Source: Triangularia verruculosa
Taxonomy: Eukaryota; Ascomycota; Sordariomycetes; Sordariales; Podosporaceae
DNA length: 64,000 nt
Direction of reading: 5' to 3'
NCBI GenBank assembly: GCA_033296885.1
Contig: MU863954.1
Span: 110,406-174,405, forward strand
Part shown: positions 12,496 to 23,127 of the stretch, piece after piece
Layout: every line of letters starts with the position of its first letter
Numbering within the stretch: position 1 is the stretch's first letter
Position numbers and translations under genes: made by a program
The notes under the pieces: generated by a model
The model's input: only the letters and a program-made list of their open reading frames with translations
Databases searched by the model: none
What the model was told of the DNA's origin: nothing

Positions 12496-13662
12496 ATGGA
12501 CAACAACCTCCCACCCAGTGCCGCCACCGAGGCCGTCCTCGTCCAATCCGTCGATATGCCCGAGGACGCCCAAAAAGTAGAAGAGCTCGACTTCAACAAG
12601 TTCAAAGGCCGGCCCATCACCGTCGACGACCTCTTCCAGGGGATGAAGAACATGGGCTTCCAAGCCTCCTCCATGTGTGAAGCCGTCCGGATAATCAACG
12701 ACATGGTACCTCCCCCTATCCCCCCCCCCTGCATATCCAGTCTCTAACATTCCCCCCCCAGCGATCCTGGAAAGACCCCTCAGACCCCTCCGCCAAAACC
12801 ACCATCTTCCTCGGCTACACCTCCAACCTCATCTCCTCTGGCCTCCGCGGCACCCTCCGCTACCTCGCCCAGCACTCCCACATCTCCGCCATCGTCACCA
12901 CCGCCGGCGGCGTCGAGGAGGACTTCATCAAGTGCCTCGGCGACACCTACCTCTCCTCCTTCTCCGCAGCCGGCTCCTCCCTCCGCCAGCAAGGCCTCAA
13001 CCGCATCGGCAACCTCGTCGTTCCCAACAAGAACTACTGCCTCTTCGAGGACTGGGTCGTCCCCATCTTGGACAAGATGCTCGAGGAACAAGAGGCGTCA
13101 AAAGGCACAGACGACGAGATCAACTGGACACCCTCTAAAATCATCCACCGGTTGGGCAAGGAGATTAACGATGAGAGGAGCGTGTATTACTGGGCTTACA
13201 AGAACGATATTCCCGTTTTCTGCCCCGCGTTGACGGATGGGAGTTTGGGGGATATGTTGTATTTCCACACGTTCAAGGCGTCGCCGAAGCAGCTGAGGGT
13301 GGATATTGTGGAGGATATCAGAAAGATCAACACCATTGCGGTGAGGGCCAAGAGGGCGGGCATGATTATTTTGGGAGGTGGGATTGTGAAGCATCACATC
13401 GCGAATGCGTGCTTGATGAGGAACGGGGCTGAGTCAGCGGTGTACATCAACACTGCGCAAGAGTTCGACGGGAGTGATGCGGGTGCCAGGCCGGACGAGG
13501 CTGTTAGCTGGGGCAAGATCAAGATTGGGGCCGACGCGGTCAAGGTGAGTCTTCCTTTCCTCTTGGCTCATACAGACAGTCCTAACATCGCGACAGGTTT
13601 ACATGGAAGCCACAGCCGCCTTCCCCTTCATTGTAGCAAACACGTTTGCAAAGGAAGACTAA
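12496..13662 (+). CDS. DYS1: Deoxyhypusine synthase
   Basis: Three exons are inferred: 12496-12705, 12762-13544 and 13597-13662, giving 352 residues, the usual family length. Introns of 56 and 52 nt have GTACCT/CAG and GTGAGT/CAG borders and both fall in phase 0. The enzyme transfers the aminobutyl group of spermidine, with NAD, to one lysine of eIF5A, the first step of hypusine formation, in the cytosol. Diagnostic blocks are FLGYTSNLISSGLRG, IVTTAGGVEEDFIKCLGDTY, VPNKNYCLFEDW and INTAQEFDGSDAGARPDEA. The catalytic lysine corresponding to human Lys329 is K331, the last codon of exon 2, followed by VYMEATAAFPF. It is convergent with HMG-CoA lyase, with about 108 bases between the stops. Identification is very secure. 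Confidence 0.95.
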
Positions 13663-13770
13663 CCCATCCAAAAAGTAAAAATAAAAAAGCAGTTTTGACA
13701 GCGAAACAGTTCATTTCTTCATAAGCCCTATATGCATGTATGTACAGCCTCCCTTCCCGCAGCATCACGA

Positions 13771-14923
13771 TTATTCTTGCTTCCTCTTTCGTTGTCCCAG
13801 CACTGCCCTCCCAACGGTACTCCCATTCCCTCTGCCCAGCTCCTTAGAGATCCAATCACCGACATCAGCTACCCCGTCCAAATTAACCCCCGTATCCATC
13901 CCCAAGCTCTCCATAAAGTACACCACATCCTCCGTCGCTACATTCCCAGTAGCTCCGGGAGAATACGGGCACCCGCCCAACCCACTAACACTAGCATCAA
14001 ACGTCCTGATGCCGTGCTCCAACGCGACAGCTGTGTTCACCAAGGCCTGTCCATACGTGTCATGGAAGTGCATAGCCACATCTTCGTTTCTGATCCCTGC
14101 CGACCTCAGGCAGTTCAACAAGTCCTTCGTCCTTGGAGCTGTGCCCATTCCAGTGGTGTCGCCCAGCGCAATTTCGTCAACACCCATCTCTAGCAACTCG
14201 GTAGCGATCTCGGCGACGCGGTGGGGAGAGACGTCGTACCCCTCGAATGGGCAGCCCAACACAACGGAGATGTAACCCCTGACGCGGAGGTTGTAGGGAG
14301 TTTCTTTCGCGGCGGAGATGACGGCCCGGAAGCCTTCGAGCGAGGCAGCAATGGAGGCATTGAGGTTCTTCTGTGAGAAGGTTTCTGTCGCCGAGGCGAA
14401 TACCGCGATTTCGAGGGAGGGCTTTGATGGTAAAGGATTGGTCTCAGTGGAGAAGGTACCGGGGTTTTGGTTGAGGATGGAGAAGGCGTTTGAAAGCCCC
14501 TTCATATTGGGGGCGAGGAAGGAGTACGTTAGAGGATGAGGCGACGTTGGAGGAGTAGCGAGTATGTGCGAGAGTATTTCGGAGGAGTTGGCCATCTGTC
14601 ATTCAAGACATTGTCAGCATTTGTGATGGTGAGGTATTGCCAGAAGGTCATACCTGTGGCACCCATTTCGGAGCAACAAACGACCCGGCCTCAATCGTTT
14701 CGAGCCCCGTCTTGGCCAGCCTCTCAATCAGCTCGATCTTTGTCACCAAAGGCACGATGTTCTTTTCGTTTTGGAGGCCATCGCGCGGCCCTACTTCGAC
14801 GATCTTGACGCGGTTGTCGAGGCGCTGTTCGGAAGCTGTGGAGTAGCTCCTGGCGGCGCATGTCGTCCTCCTCAAGGGGTGGAGGAGGGCCAGTCGTCGG
14901 GGGAGGGCCGCGAGTCTCGACAT
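13771..14923 (-). CDS. Hydroxymethylglutaryl-CoA lyase, mitochondrial
   Basis: Two exons are inferred: 14923-14654 and 14595-13771, separated by a 58-nt intron (GTATGA...CAG), giving 364 residues. The enzyme cleaves HMG-CoA to acetoacetate and acetyl-CoA, the last step of leucine catabolism. The fold is a DRE-TIM/HMGL-like barrel. VEVGPRDGLQNE sits near the start, EAGSFVAPKWVPQ ends exon 1, the metal-binding HFHDTYG lies near residue 266, and the signature GLGGCPYSPGATGN contains the active-site cysteine at about 299. The first 25 to 30 residues are rich in Arg, Ala and Leu and lack acidic residues, typical of a mitochondrial presequence. No peroxisomal C-terminal tripeptide is present. Confidence 0.93.
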
Positions 14924-15529
14924 TTTGGATATCTTGAATTACAAAAACCAGCAGAGAAAGGAAATAGAAGCTCAATGCATCAAATTCGAAACTGTCAAGG
15001 CATCTGGAAGAGAGAAGCTGGAGCTCAGCCCACCAGCCGTTGCAAGTGACGTCGCATAGCGTCGGCCCATTCATGCACCCCTGCTGTGGGGTGTAACCGC
15101 CACGTGACCTTCCCCGCAATCCGCCAACGGGCCAAGACATCGGGTGGGGTGTGTAACGGCTTACGTTTCGATCGAAGTTACCCTCTGGTCTCGACAGTCT
15201 ATCTCACAAGGCTTGGATAATCATATCACCTTACCCATCAGCTCGACAAAGTCTCTTGGTGTAAACTATCCCTGGTCTGTATGAGAATCCTCATGACCGA
15301 ATCAATATTTCTAAGCCAACAACAACAAAAGTAACAGCGATTGTGGTTACTCCATCTGCCAACTATTTCGACAACCTCTAACACCCAGAAATCAGGGTCC
15401 AGGAAAACTGTCGAACAGAAATAATTGATGTAGTAATCAAACATAGTAGGGCTCTCACCTTGCTCCTTAGTATCTTCCTCATAGGAACCCCATCACCCCA
15501 ACTTCATCCGCTTTCTTCTCAAGGTCTAG
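14924..15529. other. Intergenic: HMG-CoA lyase promoter side
   Basis: No supported gene. The first 200 bases are the probable promoter and leader of the minus-strand HMG-CoA lyase. The rest has short open frames on both strands without coding character. Confidence 0.35.
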
Positions 15530-16320
15530 TCAACACCTGGCTCTCCTCTCCTGTGAAGCTTCAGAAGTCATGTAACGAGCAAAGATGGCTCTAGCATTGT
15601 TCCTGTCGACCACAAAACCCCACCACAGGCAATGTACATCCGAGATCGTGGTCCCTCCTTTCTCACGTCCGCAAGATGTGTGCGATGAAGACCTAACGAG
15701 CCCCTCTAACACCCCCAACAGTCTGCCAAGCACTCTGATCGAGGCCCAAAGCACCACTTTTCCAGCCTCGAAATCAGAGCCATACAGTTTTCCTCGTGCT
15801 TCTTCTTTGGCTTCAATGATGTCAGTATCCAGTCACTAGAGTTCCAATCCAGATTTGTTACCGGCATTGAAGCCCAAAGAGTGGAGCTATTGCCAGCAGT
15901 ACATAGACTCGGTCTTTGGGCATTTCAAACACGTAGCCACCAGGGCTCGTTGGGGTGGTAGATATTCGATGAAAATCTTGGAATCACGGAAACTCTGCAC
16001 GCCTGGCTCTCTGAACGCGACGAATAGTCCGCTGTCTGGCAATTTCATGATTTGACTGATTGGCTCAGCATCTTCAAGTATCTCACTCTTGGGTCCCAAC
16101 AGATGGATGGGCAAAGTCCATGCGTTTCCATGCTCTTCTCATCCCGATACTTTCTTGGTGTCCACGTCTGTCGATGTAACTCGATGTCGTCCAGCAACTC
16201 AGACAACTCCGTGCGGTTGAACATTTGGCAAAGAAATTGGTTGGCAACTAGGGGGTCAAAGTAGCTGGGCCTAGATGCAAGGCCACCCCTTGCTACCTTG
16301 GTCGTCGTTAAGCCTGAAAT
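15530..16320 (-). pseudogene. Broken or unresolved minus-strand gene
   Basis: Protein-like sequence runs down the minus strand but changes frame repeatedly. Starting after a TTTCAG at about 16316, the frame contains MFNRTELSELLDDIELHRQT. The next frame contains WTLPIHLLGPKSEILEDAEP and LFVAFREPGVQSFRDSKIF (16114-15887). Another contains GGYVFEMPKDRVYVLLAIAP. A last one, ending at 15530, contains VVLWASIRVLGRLLGVLEGL. The switches do not fall at good splice sites, so a decayed gene is more likely than a spliced one. I do not recognise the family. It is divergent from the frameshifted HET gene, which suggests this whole segment is losing function. Confidence 0.4.
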
Positions 16321-16506
16321 TCAGTTGAACGCGTGAGCACTTCGAGGACCCTGATTCTTTTGTTAAAAGACCCAGGTTTCTATCCTTTCATGAATGAATT
16401 CTTCCAATAGTCCTCCTTCAAGTGACCAGTTCTTCTACCACGATCATTTCACTTGAGTCACCTCACATTTACATATTGACAACAACTGCATCGACAACTC
16501 GACACG

Positions 16507-18778
16507 ATGCCTGCCATAGACTCCCCACCACCCAAGCCCTTGCGGACCGACTACCAGAAAACCGGTGACAAGTTCACCTATTCCGAACTCAACCCCGGGG
16601 AGGTGCGGCTTTTGACTCTTTTTCCTAGAGTTCGACAAGGGCAGAGTGGAGAAAACGACCCAAGTAAAAATGCCACCATCGCTTGCAAAGTCGAAGTCTT
16701 CAGACTTGGTGACATCCACGGACACTACGACACTCTTTCCTACGCCTGGGGTGACAGGGAGGAGCGGACCATCACCGTCAACGGCAATGCAGACTTCAAG
16801 ATCAGGAAGAATCTGTGGCTGGCCCTGAACCGAGCTTCAGCTCGCCACGAGACAGAGGGCCGTCACGCTCTGGGTCGATGCAATATGCATCAATCAGGAG
16901 GACGACGTGGAGAAAGAGAAGCAGTTGGGAGGGGTCAGAGATCTCTACAGACGCTGCAGGAAATGTCTGATATGGTAAGTTGACCTGCGTTCAACTCGTT
17001 TGGTTCCCATGTTCGATGTTACGAAAAACTTACATCTCCTTGCACTTTGCGATACACCTCAAAGTAACATCCAAGTCACTAACAAATAGTGAGTCAGGCT
17101 CGGTAATCTACCCGAGAACGTCAAGACGACTGACGCTCTTGACTTGCTCAACCTGCTCGCCACTTGCGCCGCGGAGCAAAACGGAGGACAAGATAAGCAC
17201 TTGACAGACATCGGGCGCTTCTCAGTCGCTCTGGGAAAGCGGACAAATGTCGCCGAGACTCACACATCTCACTTTGAAGCCGTCAAAGAGCTCTTCAAAC
17301 TGGAATGGTGGAGGAGGACATGGGTGATTCAAGAGCTAGCTCTACCGCCCGAAATCCAGCTGCTGGTCGACGACAAGGAACTTTGTTATCTGACGTTGAA
17401 GAATGCAGTCGAGGGGTTGGCTCGTCACTCGATGATGGACTGCTGCAAGGGCCACAGGTTGGGTTTGAGTGGATTGGGCTTCGAGACGATTGTGACGATT
17501 GAAGAGCGGATTGGGTCCATGGTGTTTATCCGCCAACAGCGTGTGGAGGGCACCCCGACCAGTTTTACCGAGCTGCGACGGCGGCTTTGTGGATCTGAAG
17601 TTTCTTGGAAACGCGACTCTTTCTATGGCTTCTTCGGCATCGCAACAACCACGGTGCAAGTGACCGACCCGAGGACCGACGAGGTGACGAGCAAACTCAT
17701 TTTTGAGCCTAGCTACACTTCCTCTGTCCGAACGGCCCTCAGTCAAGCCGTCTTTGGCTGCCTTCGGTACGAAGATGACGGGGTGGAACTCCTTCTCGGC
17801 GAGCGACTATTCCGCACACAAAACCCCCATGTGACATCTCACGTCCCGACGTGGGTCTCGGATGCTTGCTTCTGCACATTCCCAGAACGGTGGGCGCTTA
17901 TGGAGCGCCGCAGATTGAGCATGTACGCTTCCTTCTGTGAGAATGCTGACCTTGGCGAGATGAGAAAAAGGTTCCTCGAGGGCTTGACAATGAGCAAGAA
18001 CTGCCTTCTCACCACCAAGTCTCGCCGTGTGGCGGCAATCGGGAAACTTGGGGCAGTGTTGGTAGATGAAGACCAGCGGTCCCGCGTGCCGTCGATTCTC
18101 CTTTCATGGATGGAGATGGCTGAGATTGGTGATAAATGGGACTGGGTGGATCACGCTCAGTTGAATGGCAGGAAAAATGCCTTTTGGAGAACAATGATCA
18201 ACGACTCGGCCGATAATGATGGAGTCCGTCTCTCTTACAGGAGGCCGACCATTGACCCTGTGGGAAAAGAAAAATCGGATTTCGAGAAGTTGCGTGCCTT
18301 GTGGCTCGCCTTGGAAGTTATCTGTAACCTGAAACTCGACCGCTCTACTCAAATGTCTCAGGGAGGGCAGGCAGCTCCCGAGCAGCAACTTCCTAGCAGT
18401 AGGGCAGCTGGAGTTGAGCCATCGGAGTTGCATGATCTGGTCGTTTACATGCAGCCGAAGCTAGTCTATCGCCTTCTGGCTTGCTTATGGGAGCGCCGCC
18501 TTTTCCTCACCAACGACGACAGCAAACCCTTTGGTTTGTGTCCCAAGAATGCACTGGAGGGAGACGAAATCCACATCATCCCAGGTTGCCCAGCACCCTT
18601 CATCCTCCGTCCTCTTCACGAACCTGGATCCAAAAAGTATGTCAAGGTGGGAGATAGGGCTACAGATGGGCTTCCACAGTATCTCGTCGTTGGAAACGGC
18701 TATTTCCATGGTTTTATGGGTGGTGATCATGATAAGAAGCTGAAGGAAGAGGAGTACCAGAAAATCGTCTTACACTAG
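16507..18778 (+). pseudogene. HET-domain (heterokaryon incompatibility) gene with a frameshift
   Basis: The HET domain opens with YDTLSYAWGD, ITVNGN and NLWLALNR, and continues in a different frame with TLWVDAICINQEDD and DLYRRCRKCLIW. One extra base near 16834 (between NLWLALNR and the segment starting QLATRQR) breaks the frame, and the original frame ends at 16983. Past that break, a 123-nt intron (16975-17097, GTAAGT...CAG) joins cleanly to LGNLPENV, WWRRTWVIQE and a long C-terminal region ending at 18778. The rest of the gene is otherwise intact: without the extra base it would encode roughly 715 residues. HET proteins trigger growth arrest or cell death when genetically different hyphae fuse. 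The frameshift predicts a truncated product of 158 residues, unless it is a sequencing error. Confidence 0.8.
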
Positions 18779-18995
18779 CGCGCCTGGATGAGAGTTTCGA
18801 GATGGATGTGGGCAAGCTGGCTTCGGGTTTGAGAGCAATCCAGAGGCCATAAGGAAGCGGTTGGTGACATCCCAAAATTAGCAGCAAATTTCCATTAGGC
18901 ACTTGTCTTCCCTATTTTAAGACTTAAACCAACGCTGTTGAAGAAAATAAAACCAATTCATCATCACGTCATATCATCATAACCACCCCATCTCT

Positions 18996-19865
18996 CTAGT
19001 ACCTCCTCCCCCTCTCGTGATCATCATACCCCCTATCCCCCTTATGCCTCTCAAACTCCCTATCCCTCCCCCCCTCCGCCTCCCTCACCCGATCCTCCAG
19101 TCGCGCTAGATCAGTCTCCCTCTTACCCCAGGACTCCTCAATCCCCTTCTTCCGTTCAATATGTCTCTCAATCGCATTCGCTCCCAGCCCACCAATCGCC
19201 GCGCCCAAAACTGTCCCCAACACCGCAACTTTGTCGTGTTTTCCCTTACTGTGACTTCCCGATCTGCTCTTGGACCGTGATCGAGGGGGTAAATGCTCCA
19301 CTGCCTCCCTCGCTGCAAGTCCGCCGACAATAGCACCTAGCACTCCAACACCAAGACCGGAGGTGGACGGGGTGAAGGTTTCCTGGAGCGATTTCTTCGC
19401 TTGTCGGATGGGACCGCGCTTTTTGTGGTGGATGTCCGTCGAGGACGAGGATGAGCTAGAGGTGGAGGATGAGCGGGAACGGGGGCCGCGGGAGCGGGAT
19501 CGAGGGATTACTGTTGTGTCGCCTGTGTAGGTTGTGCCGGTTGTGAAGGAGTCGGAGGTGGAGGTGCGGTCTGTTCTTGGGCGACGGCGGTCGTCGCGGG
19601 GGATTTGCAAGGTGTGGCGATCGCGGTGGTCGGGGCGGTAGAAGGGGGTGTGCTCTTCGTATTCGAAGTGCGGGTGCCGTTCTTGGAGTGCGCCGGAGGC
19701 GTAGTAATCGTCTGCGTGGCCGCTGCGGGGGGAAGGGGAGTATTCTCTTGGACGGTGAGGGCCACGAGTGTTGGGACCGGGAGTGACGGAACGGTGCCGG
19801 GATGGGCGGTGATGGTCATCTCTATCCCTCTCGGGAGAGGAGTCAGAACGGTAAGAGCGAGGCAT
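18996..19865 (-). CDS. Arg/Ser-rich protein with two glycine-zipper segments
   Basis: Single exon, 289 residues. The N-terminal half is disordered and rich in Arg, Ser, His and Pro, including a serine run. The C-terminal half holds two short hydrophobic glycine-rich segments, LGVGVLGAIVGGLAA and VAVLGTVLGAAIGGLGA, each followed by a charged helix. The segments resemble glycine zippers, which can pack in membranes or self-assemble. The tail is strongly charged (DRGYDDHERGRRY). Similar fungal proteins are uncharacterised. The function is unknown. Confidence 0.7.
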   Translation of the reverse strand: MPRSYRSDSSPERDRDDHHRPSRHRSVTPGPNTRGPHRPREYSPSPRSGHADDYYASGALQERHPHFEYEEHTPFYRPDHRDRHTLQIPRDDRRRPRTDRTSTSDSFTTGTTYTGDTTVIPRSRSRGPRSRSSSTSSSSSSSTDIHHKKRGPIRQAKKSLQETFTPSTSGLGVGVLGAIVGGLAAREAVEHLPPRSRSKSRSGSHSKGKHDKVAVLGTVLGAAIGGLGANAIERHIERKKGIEESWGKRETDLARLEDRVREAEGGRDREFERHKGDRGYDDHERGRRY

Positions 19866-20401
19866 CTCTTCTTTCTGTTTTGAAGTTTGCCGATGTGGTG
19901 AAAATCAAAGCTGTGGGGAGGATGAGTCGACGTCTGGCAGGCTAGGGGATGATCAGCTCAACGGTTACTGGTGCAGGGACTAAGGGACAACGGACTTGAA
20001 ATAAGGGTCGCGTAAAGTCAGTGAAAATCCCTGATTTGCGACGCGGAAATTATTCGGGGTGCTGACGTTGTGGTTATGAAAATGAATTTGCTTCTTGGCT
20101 GAGGTCGTTTGGCGATGGGGACGTTGTAGCCTATGATGTCACACCGAGAAACCTGCTTTAGAAACCGGGCGATCAACGCCGCCGCCCAATATCAATTTGA
20201 GAATACCTGTTGTCACGTGAGAGTGTAACACACCATTTTGATATGAGATTGAGAAGAGATATTAATAGAAATTGCAGGAGCGGGTATGGCATGGCTGAGA
20301 TGTTGGTAACACGAGGTTGGGCAGTCAAATAATGGGGTGAAGGCATTCACACATTCAACCGAGACACAACAATCACATCACAATAGGCACCAAGTAATCT
20401 C
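19866..20401. other. Intergenic region
   Basis: It holds the probable promoter of the glycine-zipper gene on its left side. The right part is moderately AT-rich with no coding-like frame on either strand. Nothing else is recognised. Confidence 0.35.
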
Positions 20402-20940
20402 TTAAAACGCAATCTTCCATCTCAATTGATGTGTGTACAGGGTATCAAACAGGGCAAAGAAATCCGGCCAACGCCTTTCAAAAGCAAATCCTTTCATCCA
20501 CCAACTCCATTCCATGTATCCTCTCACTCCAATCCATGCATCCTCCAACTCCATCCCATACCATCCCATCCATGCCATATAGGCCTTTCCCTGATGCAAG
20601 AACACCTTTCCCTGATGCAAATATGCCTTGATAAAACTCAAATAGGCCTCCAACGAAACTTGATAAACGTCAAACGAAGCTGAATAGGCGTCGAACGAAA
20701 CTGGATAGGCGTTGAAAAACTTCAAATAGGCCTCGAAATAACTGAAATAGGCGTCGAAAAAAGTCGAACTGGCCTCAAGATAATGCAGATAGGCGTCGAA
20801 ATGGTTCGAATAGGCCTCGATATGATGCAGACAGACATTGAAAGTGACTTCGATAGATAGGGCCTCTTGGAAATCGAAGAATGGGCAATCCGGATGACTC
20901 GGGAAATGCGGTTCAAGCTGTTTTACTGCATGCGTTCAAG
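20402..20940 (-). other. Open reading frame carrying a heptad minisatellite, no clear start
   Basis: On the minus strand the frame is open for about 180 codons, from a TGA near 20938 to a TAA at 20402. The only early ATG is at 20725. The frame contains HFPSHPDCPFFDFQEALSIE, then a run of heptapeptides with an [EDN]AYxxxF pattern, then a Trp/Met/Gly-rich segment (YMAWMGWYGMELEDAWIGV) and a basic tail. It begins right after the 3' end of the gene at 22650-21070, and CAG trinucleotides near 20926 and 20919 could be splice acceptors, so it might be an alternative 3' exon. It could equally be non-coding minisatellite DNA. Confidence 0.35.
20584..20818 (-). repeat. 21-bp tandem minisatellite (10 units plus 2 degenerate)
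   Basis: Ten consecutive units start at 20818, 20797, 20776, 20755, 20734, 20713, 20692, 20671, 20650 and 20629 on the minus strand, each exactly 21 bases. The core is TTCGA[G/C]GCCTAT, followed by a variable nine bases. Two more units at 20620-20584 share TTGCATCAGGGAAAG at the same spacing. Translated, the units read EAYSNHF, DAYLHYL, DAYFSYF, EAYLKFF, NAYPVSF and so on. The exact 21-base spacing and absence of stops are seen directly; whether the repeat is translated is not known. Confidence 0.85.
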
Positions 20941-21069
20941 TCGATCTTGCTCGTCTTGGGCCTTCTTGACCTCGCGGGCGCGGCATCCCTCGTAGAAATT
21001 CTTGGCATACTGCAGTGTGGCGAACATGTCGGGCTCTGCTGAAATGAAGTGGAAGAGCGAAGTGATGTC

Positions 21070-22650
21070 CTACATCCACTTGGCAATCACAACATCGGGC
21101 AGGCAGTAGGTGCGGACGCGCATCTCGCGGGCGCTGTTCTTCATCGAATCGATGACGCCGAACATGGCTGGGAGAGTGGTGGCTTGGTTACCGTAAAACT
21201 TGAAAACTTCGATGTGGGCGCGGAGGATGGAGAGCTGTGTCTCGATGTCGTAGCGGAAGCCTGTGACTTTGGCAAGTCCTCTCTTGGCCCAGTCGTCGGA
21301 AATCTTCTTCATGATGGTGAGGTCAACGCGGCCACAGTTGAGCTGGGAGACGATGTAGTCGTTGAGCGCCGCCGCGATGACGTAGTCGAGCTCGCAGTAG
21401 ATGAGAGACTGCTCGCGTGGGGTGAGAGATATGACCAGTCGGCTGTTATTTGACTGGCCTTGGAGCGGCGAGGTCAGTTCTTGCTGCTGGGACATCGAGG
21501 ACCGGTGGGTGCGTCCTCGGGCTCTGTCGATCATGCGGCCGAAGAAGTGCGACTTGGCCTTGGGGGTCGTGGCCTTGGTGAGCTTCTTCTGGGCCGGTGT
21601 CTGCTGGGCAGACGAGCTGGTGTCGGCGAGCCAACCCCCCTCGCCGAAGAGATTCTTCGTGCCGATCCGCTGGGGAGCGGAAGGGCCAGCCTTGGCTTCC
21701 ACCGGCGCGTAGTGCTCGACCGGTGACTCCCTCGCGGGAGTGGGGTCAACCGAGGCGTGAACCTCCAGGTTGAAGGGGTCGGAGCGAGCCTCGCTCGAGT
21801 CGGAGTGGTACCAAACAGACTCGTAAAGAGTCTGCCGGTGCCCCTCCTCCTCGAGGTCGGCGGAAGGCTCAGCGCCTGTGGCCTGACGCTGGCCCCCCCG
21901 AGTCGCTTCCGCCCCCTCCTCCTCGCCGTATCGTTGCGTCCATTCGGTGAAATCCCGAATGATGCTCTGGTGGCGAGGAGACCCCGCCGGGTACGAGAAG
22001 TTTTGGAGCGTTGAGAAACGCTCCGCTGCGCGAGCAGCCGGCAGCTTGCCAAGTTGAACGGCGGACCGTCCAACCCGCAGAGGCTGGATTTCGGAGGAGG
22101 ATCGCTCCTCCCCCTCGTTGGTGTATGACGCAGTGAAGGGATCTGCGTCATCATCAGTGGTGGGTCCCCAGGGTTGACCCTCCCCGCGAACGAGGTCGCC
22201 TGAGTAAACAGACGAGGCGGCATAGCCACCAGAGCGCCCCCCAGGGCCACCGACTCGGCCGAAGCCCTCCACCGCGGATGTCTGGGACATCTCGTTGTTG
22301 CCTGTTGATCCCATCATGTTAGCAGACTGGTCGATGTGTTGCTGATGAGTGAAGAGGGAAAGAAAACAGAAAGGGATGGAGTGAGTAAAAAAGTAAACAA
22401 TGGATGAAAAAGTCGCAGCTCAATGGAAAAAAATAGCAGATTGGGGAAGGGGAAAATGACCTCTCTCATCTCTCTCCGCGGCCTCAGTCGGGTTGTGAAC
22501 CGCGACTGGGCGTTGGGAACCCCAGGAAGAAACATCAGCCTGAGCGGCTTGGACGTCGATGGGCGCAGGACGGCGACTTTTGATGGCACCGTCACCAGCG
22601 GCAAGCGAAAGGATGCCGCTGGTGACGTTCTGTTCGAAGCGGTCGTCCAT
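21070..22650 (-). CDS. Uncharacterised fungal protein with conserved-looking helical C terminus, cut by TAG
   Basis: Inferred exons are 22650-22461 and 22301-21070, giving 473 residues. The intron has a GCTAAC branch site and CAG acceptor, but a weak GTCATT donor; the phases agree. The N-terminal exon contains FEQNVTSGILSLAAGDGAIK and VSSWGSQRPVAVHNPTEAAE. The middle is disordered. The C-terminal part is a compact helical region (LTPREQSLIYCELDYVIAAA, MKKISDDWAKRGLAKVTGF) of a type I associate with uncharacterised fungal proteins. The frame ends AKWM-TAG at 21072-21070, yet continues coding-like for 48 more codons to a TAA at 20925-20923. Upstream, a spliced leader (GTAAGT at 22990, CAG at 22941) precedes a short frame from 22919 (MEGQENRRQLVGKIEAATSK) that I could not join in phase. 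The function is unknown. Confidence 0.6.
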
Positions 22651-23127
22651 GTTGTTTGTTGATGATGAGAAAAAAGGAAAACAGTCAAGGGCCCCGCGAG
22701 AAAATCACTTGGGTCTCCTCAAACTCACTCGAGCTCGCAGGTGGCCCAAGCTCCACAATAGCAGAGCTTGACCAGGGTTTGGAGGGCAAGCACGCAGAGG
22801 AACTACCGCTGGCGAGCGAAGATGGGGTCGTGATATCGAAAAGAAGTCAACTTACCACGCTTGGAGGTGGCGGCCTCGATTTTGCCAACAAGTTGACGAC
22901 GGTTCTCTTGTCCTTCCATGTTGTTACTGGTGATGTTAGCAAAAAGAACGGATCGAAGGCGTGGAAGATTGCTGGCGGGCGGGCGACTTACGCGTTGTCG
23001 TTGCTGGTTTGTGAAGGAGAGAGAGTTCTCCCACGAGCAGAAAAAAAGCTACCTTTTAAGGCCACCGGGCCCACCCCCGCGCTCCCTGCCGCCTATTGTT
23101 CTGTCAGTGACCGCCCTACCCTAAGTC

